NCBI GenBank assembly: GCA_965222525.1
Contig: OZ244955.1
Location: forward strand, 868,001-932,000
Source of the DNA: CBDCUF01 sp965222525
Lineage (GTDB): Bacteria > Pseudomonadota > Alphaproteobacteria > Rickettsiales > UBA8987
Length of the DNA: 64,000 nt
Reading direction: 5' to 3'
Part shown: positions 61,019 through 64,000 of the stretch, piece after piece
Numbering within the stretch: position 1 is the stretch's first letter
Layout: every line of letters starts with the position of its first letter
Translations under genes and position numbers: made by a program
Notes under the pieces: model-generated
Database searches by the model: none
What the model was told of the DNA's origin: nothing
Seen by the model: only the letters and a program-made list of their open reading frames with translations

Positions 61019-62032
61019 TCACCTCACCAGAAACCGCTTGTCACCGGAGACCTGCTCACGCCAGTAATCGAGCAAATCCTGCATGGTTTTTTCGAAGGTA
61101 ATTTCCGGCTTCCAGCCGGTATGTTTCTCGAATTTGGAAGTATCCGGCACCTGCAGATCTGCATCAATCGGGCGCAGGCGGCCTGGGTCGGTTTCAACCT
61201 TGATTTTATCCTTCATCGGCGACAGGGAAATAAGATAATCCAGCATATCGGCCACCTTGCATGTATATGTACCGCCGATATTGTAATATTCCCCTTTCTG
61301 CGGGTTTACCGTAACCAGCATGTAATATGCCCGCACCGCATCCCGCACATCGGCAAAGGTACGCAGTGAGTCAAGATTACCGGTTTTAACCACAGGCGGT
61401 ATCAACTCCTTTTCTATCATCGCAATCTGCTTGGCAAAGGTCGATTCGGCAAACACATCTCCCCGCCTCGGGCCGGTATGGGTAAACATGCGGGTGGTCA
61501 TAACCGTCATATCAAAGGCCTCGGCGTAATAGCGGGCAATCAGATCGGTACCCACCTTGGAAATCGCATATGGCGAAGCGGGATGAAAGGTGCATTCCTC
61601 ATTAATCGGCAGCTTTTCTTTCGGCACCCGTCCAAATACTTCCGAGGATGCACAGATATGTATTACCGCCTGCGGGGTATGGTTACGCAGCGCTTCCAGC
61701 ACCCGCGCCGTGCCCTGTATATTGGTATCGAATGTATCGAGTGGTGAGGTGAAGCTGGTTTTGGGATAGCTCTGCGCCGCCAGGTGGAATACATAATCGG
61801 GCATGCATTCACGCACTGCATTCTCCACCCCGATATAATCATGCAGATCGGCGTAAATCAGATGTACCCTGTCTTTTTCATTAATCCGCGGGACAATATG
61901 CGAAATATTATCCAGCGGGCTGCGCCAGCGGCACATGCCATAAATTTCCCAGTCGGTATTATCCAGCAGGAAATCGGCCATATGCGACCCCACCATGCCT
62001 GTAATACCGGTTATTAAAGTTTTCTTTGCCAT
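61019..62032 (-). CDS. GDP-sugar 4,6-dehydratase, SDR family (GDP-heptose or GDP-mannose)
   Basis: 337 residues from the ATG at 62032; a GTG three codons upstream is possible. Extended SDR: NAD site TLITGITGMVGSHMADFLLD, the catalytic Tyr/Lys in YAISKVGTDLIARYY, and the sugar-specific PRRGDVFAESTFAKQIAMIE region of the Gmd/DmhA subgroup. Next to a heptose-7-phosphate kinase and gmhA, it most likely acts on GDP-D-glycero-D-manno-heptose (WcbK/DmhA type) rather than GDP-mannose. Leads to a 6-deoxyheptose or similar for surface polysaccharide. Confidence 0.85.
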   Translation of the reverse strand: MAKKTLITGITGMVGSHMADFLLDNTDWEIYGMCRWRSPLDNISHIVPRINEKDRVHLIYADLHDYIGVENAVRECMPDYVFHLAAQSYPKTSFTSPLDTFDTNIQGTARVLEALRNHTPQAVIHICASSEVFGRVPKEKLPINEECTFHPASPYAISKVGTDLIARYYAEAFDMTVMTTRMFTHTGPRRGDVFAESTFAKQIAMIEKELIPPVVKTGNLDSLRTFADVRDAVRAYYMLVTVNPQKGEYYNIGGTYTCKVADMLDYLISLSPMKDKIKVETDPGRLRPIDADLQVPDTSKFEKHTGWKPEITFEKTMQDLLDYWREQVSGDKRFLVR

Positions 62033-62040
62033 TGTTTTCA

Positions 62041-62140
62041 CAGGAGTTCAGGAATACAAGATAATAAGAATACAGGAAATTACTATAATTCAATTCATTC
62101 CTAACTTCTTGTTTTCCTACATTCTTATATTCCTGAATTC
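62041..62140. repeat. inverted word repeat between divergent heptose genes
   Basis: TCAGGAATACAAGATAATAA with GAATACAGGAA on the left and TTCCTACATTCTTATATTCC with TGAA on the right are complementary with mismatches. It lies between the start codons of the dehydratase and kinase genes. Confidence 0.6.
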
Positions 62141-62210
62141 TATCCTTGCCTGCGTGGGTTTTTATAGATAAGTTGCATATCAGGCAAGTGTAAAACTTAT
62201 ACAAGTATCC

Positions 62211-63329
62211 ATGATAATAAGCCGTACCCCATATCGTGTATCTTTCTTCGGAGGAGGAACTGATTATCATACCTGGTACCAGCAATATGGCGGTGCGGTG
62301 CTGTCCACCACTATCGGCCATTACTGTTACCTCAACTGCCGGTTCCTGCCGCCTTTCTTTGAGCATAAACACCGTATCGTCTGGACGGAAATCGAGCGGG
62401 TTTCCAGTTGCAGTGATATAAAACATCCGGCGGTACGTGGGATTCTGGACTATCTGGGGATTGAACGCGGGCTGGAAATCAGCCATCAGGGGGATTTACC
62501 GGCACGTTCCGGGCTTGGCTCCAGTTCCACTTTTACTGTAGGGTTGCTCAATGCGCTATATGCGCTGGGTGGTGGCATGTCGGACAAGAAGCATCTGGCT
62601 TGTGAGGCGGTGCATGTCGAGCGTGATATATTACGGGAGAATGTCGGTGTACAGGACCAGATTGCCGCAGCATATGGCGGGTTTAACAGGATAACCATTG
62701 CACCGGATGGTGAGTTTAATGTCAATCCGGTTATTCTGCCGCCGGAAAGGCTGAAGAATCTGCAAAACCATATGATGCTGTTTTTTACCGGTGTTTCCCG
62801 TACTGCCTCCAATATCGCCGCCGAGAAGATGAAAGCGATTCCAGATAAAAAGGTTGAGTTGAACGAAATAAGGGAAATGGTGGATACTGCGCTGGATATA
62901 TTGATGTCGGACAGGGATATCGAGGATTTCGGCAGGCTGCTGCATGAAAGCTGGCTACTGAAGCGCAGTATTTCCAGCAAGATAGCCCCCGATTTTGTTG
63001 ATGATATTTATACAAAGGCACGGGATGCGGGAGCAATTGGCGGGAAATTGCTGGGAGCGGGTGGAGGTGGTTTTATGCTGTTTTTTGTGAAGCCGGAAGA
63101 CCAGCCCAAATTGCTGGATGCACTGGATAATTTACTACTGGTGCCGTTTGAATTTGAAACCTCCGGCTCGCAGATAGTCTATTACGACCCGCAGGTTTTC
63201 TCGCAATCTGCCTTTACCCGCCGTGACTTTATGCATTTGACAGACGGCTCCGATACTGGCAATGTGGAATCGGAAAAAATTATTGCAATTAACAGCAACC
63301 GTAAAAGAAAACTTGCGGTTGTGAGTTAG
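62211..63329 (+). CDS. hddA: D-glycero-alpha-D-manno-heptose-7-phosphate kinase-like GHMP kinase
   Basis: 372 residues. GHMP fold: substrate loop MIISRTPYRVSFFGGGTDYH, ATP-binding PARSGLGSSSTFTVGLLNAL, and the C-terminal GAIGGKLLGAGGGGFMLFFV motif 3. This combination is typical of HddA, which phosphorylates heptose-7-phosphate at C1 on the GDP-heptose route. The C-terminal extension of ~45 residues after motif 3 is longer than in most. It is divergent from the dehydratase and followed by gmhA. Confidence 0.87.
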   Translation: MIISRTPYRVSFFGGGTDYHTWYQQYGGAVLSTTIGHYCYLNCRFLPPFFEHKHRIVWTEIERVSSCSDIKHPAVRGILDYLGIERGLEISHQGDLPARSGLGSSSTFTVGLLNALYALGGGMSDKKHLACEAVHVERDILRENVGVQDQIAAAYGGFNRITIAPDGEFNVNPVILPPERLKNLQNHMMLFFTGVSRTASNIAAEKMKAIPDKKVELNEIREMVDTALDILMSDRDIEDFGRLLHESWLLKRSISSKIAPDFVDDIYTKARDAGAIGGKLLGAGGGGFMLFFVKPEDQPKLLDALDNLLLVPFEFETSGSQIVYYDPQVFSQSAFTRRDFMHLTDGSDTGNVESEKIIAINSNRKRKLAVVS

Positions 63330-63351
63330 CAGGATTCAATATTTTCGATTT

Positions 63352-63514
63352 CTGTCACCCCGGACACATATTTTCTCGAAATCTTTGATTTCGTCTAGAA
63401 AATATAGTGCTCTCGGGGTTATTTGCGTGACTATATATCCCTTTATATAACCCCGGGAATGGTGTTTTCTGACCAAATTAAAAATTTGGAGAAAACAACC
63501 ATCCGGGGTGACAG
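63352..63514. repeat. 163-bp nested-hairpin element before gmhA
   Basis: Outer arms CTGTCACCCCGGA (63352-63364) and TCCGGGGTGACAG (63502-63514) are perfectly complementary over 13 bp. Inside are further stems in order: ATTTTCT / TAGAAAAT, GGGGTTAT / ATAACCCC and TGTTTTCT / AGAAAACA with CCAAATT / AATTTGG. It ends 10 bases before the gmhA start codon, so it must be in its leader or promoter. Confidence 0.8.
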
Positions 63515-63524
63515 GCAGAATTTA

Positions 63525-64000
63525 ATGCAAAACTACATCACAGCAGAGATTATAAAAACCCGTAATACAGTGGATACGGTGCTTGGCGATAGTGCCTTGC
63601 TTGCTGAGGTTGAGATTATTGCCGGCCTGGTGACAAATGCACTGAAAGGCGGTAATAAAATCATGTTTGCCGGTAATGGCGGAAGTGCGGCTGATTCACA
63701 GCATCTTGCTGCAGAGTTGGTAAGCCGTCTTAATTATGACCGGCCGGGGCTGGCTGCCATAGCGCTTACTACCGATACTTCCGCACTCACAGCAATCGGC
63801 AATGATTACGGTTTTGAACATTCATTCGCCAGGCAGATAGAGGCGGTGGGCAGGAAGGGTGATATATTGGTCGCTATATCCACTTCCGGTAATTCGTCCA
63901 ATATATTACATGCGCTGGAAGCTGCCCGCAGCAGGGAAATCACTACAGTCGGGTTTACCGGTAAAACCGGCGGTAAAATGCCCCCTTTGTGTGATAAAAT
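63525..64000 (+). CDS. gmhA: phosphoheptose isomerase, partial at the window end
   Basis: 158 residues visible, open to the right edge. SIS-domain fold with KIMFAGNGGSAADSQHLAAE and LVAISTSGNSSNILHALEAA, the hallmarks of GmhA, which converts sedoheptulose-7-phosphate to D-glycero-manno-heptose-7-phosphate. It supplies the substrate of the kinase upstream. The start is the ATG at 63525, following a nested hairpin element; no strong ribosome site. About 30 C-terminal residues should lie beyond the window. Confidence 0.93.
   Translation, partial: MQNYITAEIIKTRNTVDTVLGDSALLAEVEIIAGLVTNALKGGNKIMFAGNGGSAADSQHLAAELVSRLNYDRPGLAAIALTTDTSALTAIGNDYGFEHSFARQIEAVGRKGDILVAISTSGNSSNILHALEAARSREITTVGFTGKTGGKMPPLCDK

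Noticed and set aside
1..64000. CRISPR array
   Set aside because: The repeats seen are not evenly spaced with unique spacers, and no cas genes are present.

Overview
The window looks like the chromosome of an alphaproteobacterium with moderate GC. Evidence includes a ChpT-type phosphotransferase (CtrA relay), a DUF4164 coiled-coil protein, adjacent ihfA and merR, glnE, an alphaproteobacterial-style chemoreceptor, an FlhB C-terminal homologue and a compact virB8-virB9-virB10-virB11 block. That vir block resembles the Rickettsiales vir homologue (rvh) arrangement. However, nadA, hisE, glnE, rpoN, phoB/phoR and chemotaxis genes argue against a strongly reduced intracellular parasite. My best guess is an early-branching or environmental Rickettsiales-like lineage, but placement from this window alone is uncertain.

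Layout. (1) 1-7.4 kb is an AT-rich accessory zone: small proteins, an XRE regulator overlapped by a 58-residue protein, a Fic protein, tRNA-Ile, chpT, folD, then tRNA-Gln followed by debris of an integrative element (serine recombinase tail, DNA methyltransferase fragment, IS1-like fragment). (2) 7.4-34.9 kb is a housekeeping block: nuoN, birA, csrA, rlmB, nadA, rpoN, phoB, a metallophosphatase, a pilin-like protein, a chemoreceptor, phoR, nth, dnaJ plus an odd tandem-J protein, mscS, an AsmA-like giant, glnE, ihfA, merR and a 601-residue methyltransferase-like protein. (3) 34.9-42.4 kb is a second accessory zone: tRNA-Pro with a one-gene island between 12-bp repeats, an IS481 remnant, a zinc-uptake operon lacking its ATPase, a permease fragment, a RimB-RimK fusion and a second recombinase/methyltransferase remnant abutting tRNA-Met. 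(4) 42.7-53.9 kb is housekeeping: infA, an flhB-like gene, a diguanylate cyclase, fmt, glyQ, ybgC, a TAXI binding protein, pssA, gpmI, hisE and ampG. (5) 53.9-60.9 kb holds a type IV secretion block with two small unknown proteins and a BON-domain lipoprotein downstream and no virD4. (6) 61-64 kb holds heptose genes (dehydratase, heptose-7-phosphate kinase, gmhA) that probably feed a GDP-deoxyheptose for surface polysaccharide.

The most unusual content is in the gaps between genes. At least five copies of a modular hairpin element occur (7338, 9730, 17175, 49441, 56645). Their arm sequences differ between copies but stay self-complementary. A second class consists of short word-like repeats built from phrases such as TTGAGTGCTTAGTGCTG, GGTTTTAGGTTACAGG or CTTCTGG. 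These occur in more than ten gaps, often folded into imperfect palindromes, and resemble the short tandemly repeated repetitive sequences known from filamentous cyanobacteria. MITE-like elements with 13-18-bp terminal inverted repeats lie at 25209, 56499 and 63352. The two tRNA-linked remnants show the same geometry: the recombinase reading frame runs into the tRNA 3' end with a TGG codon formed by the complement of the encoded CCA tail.
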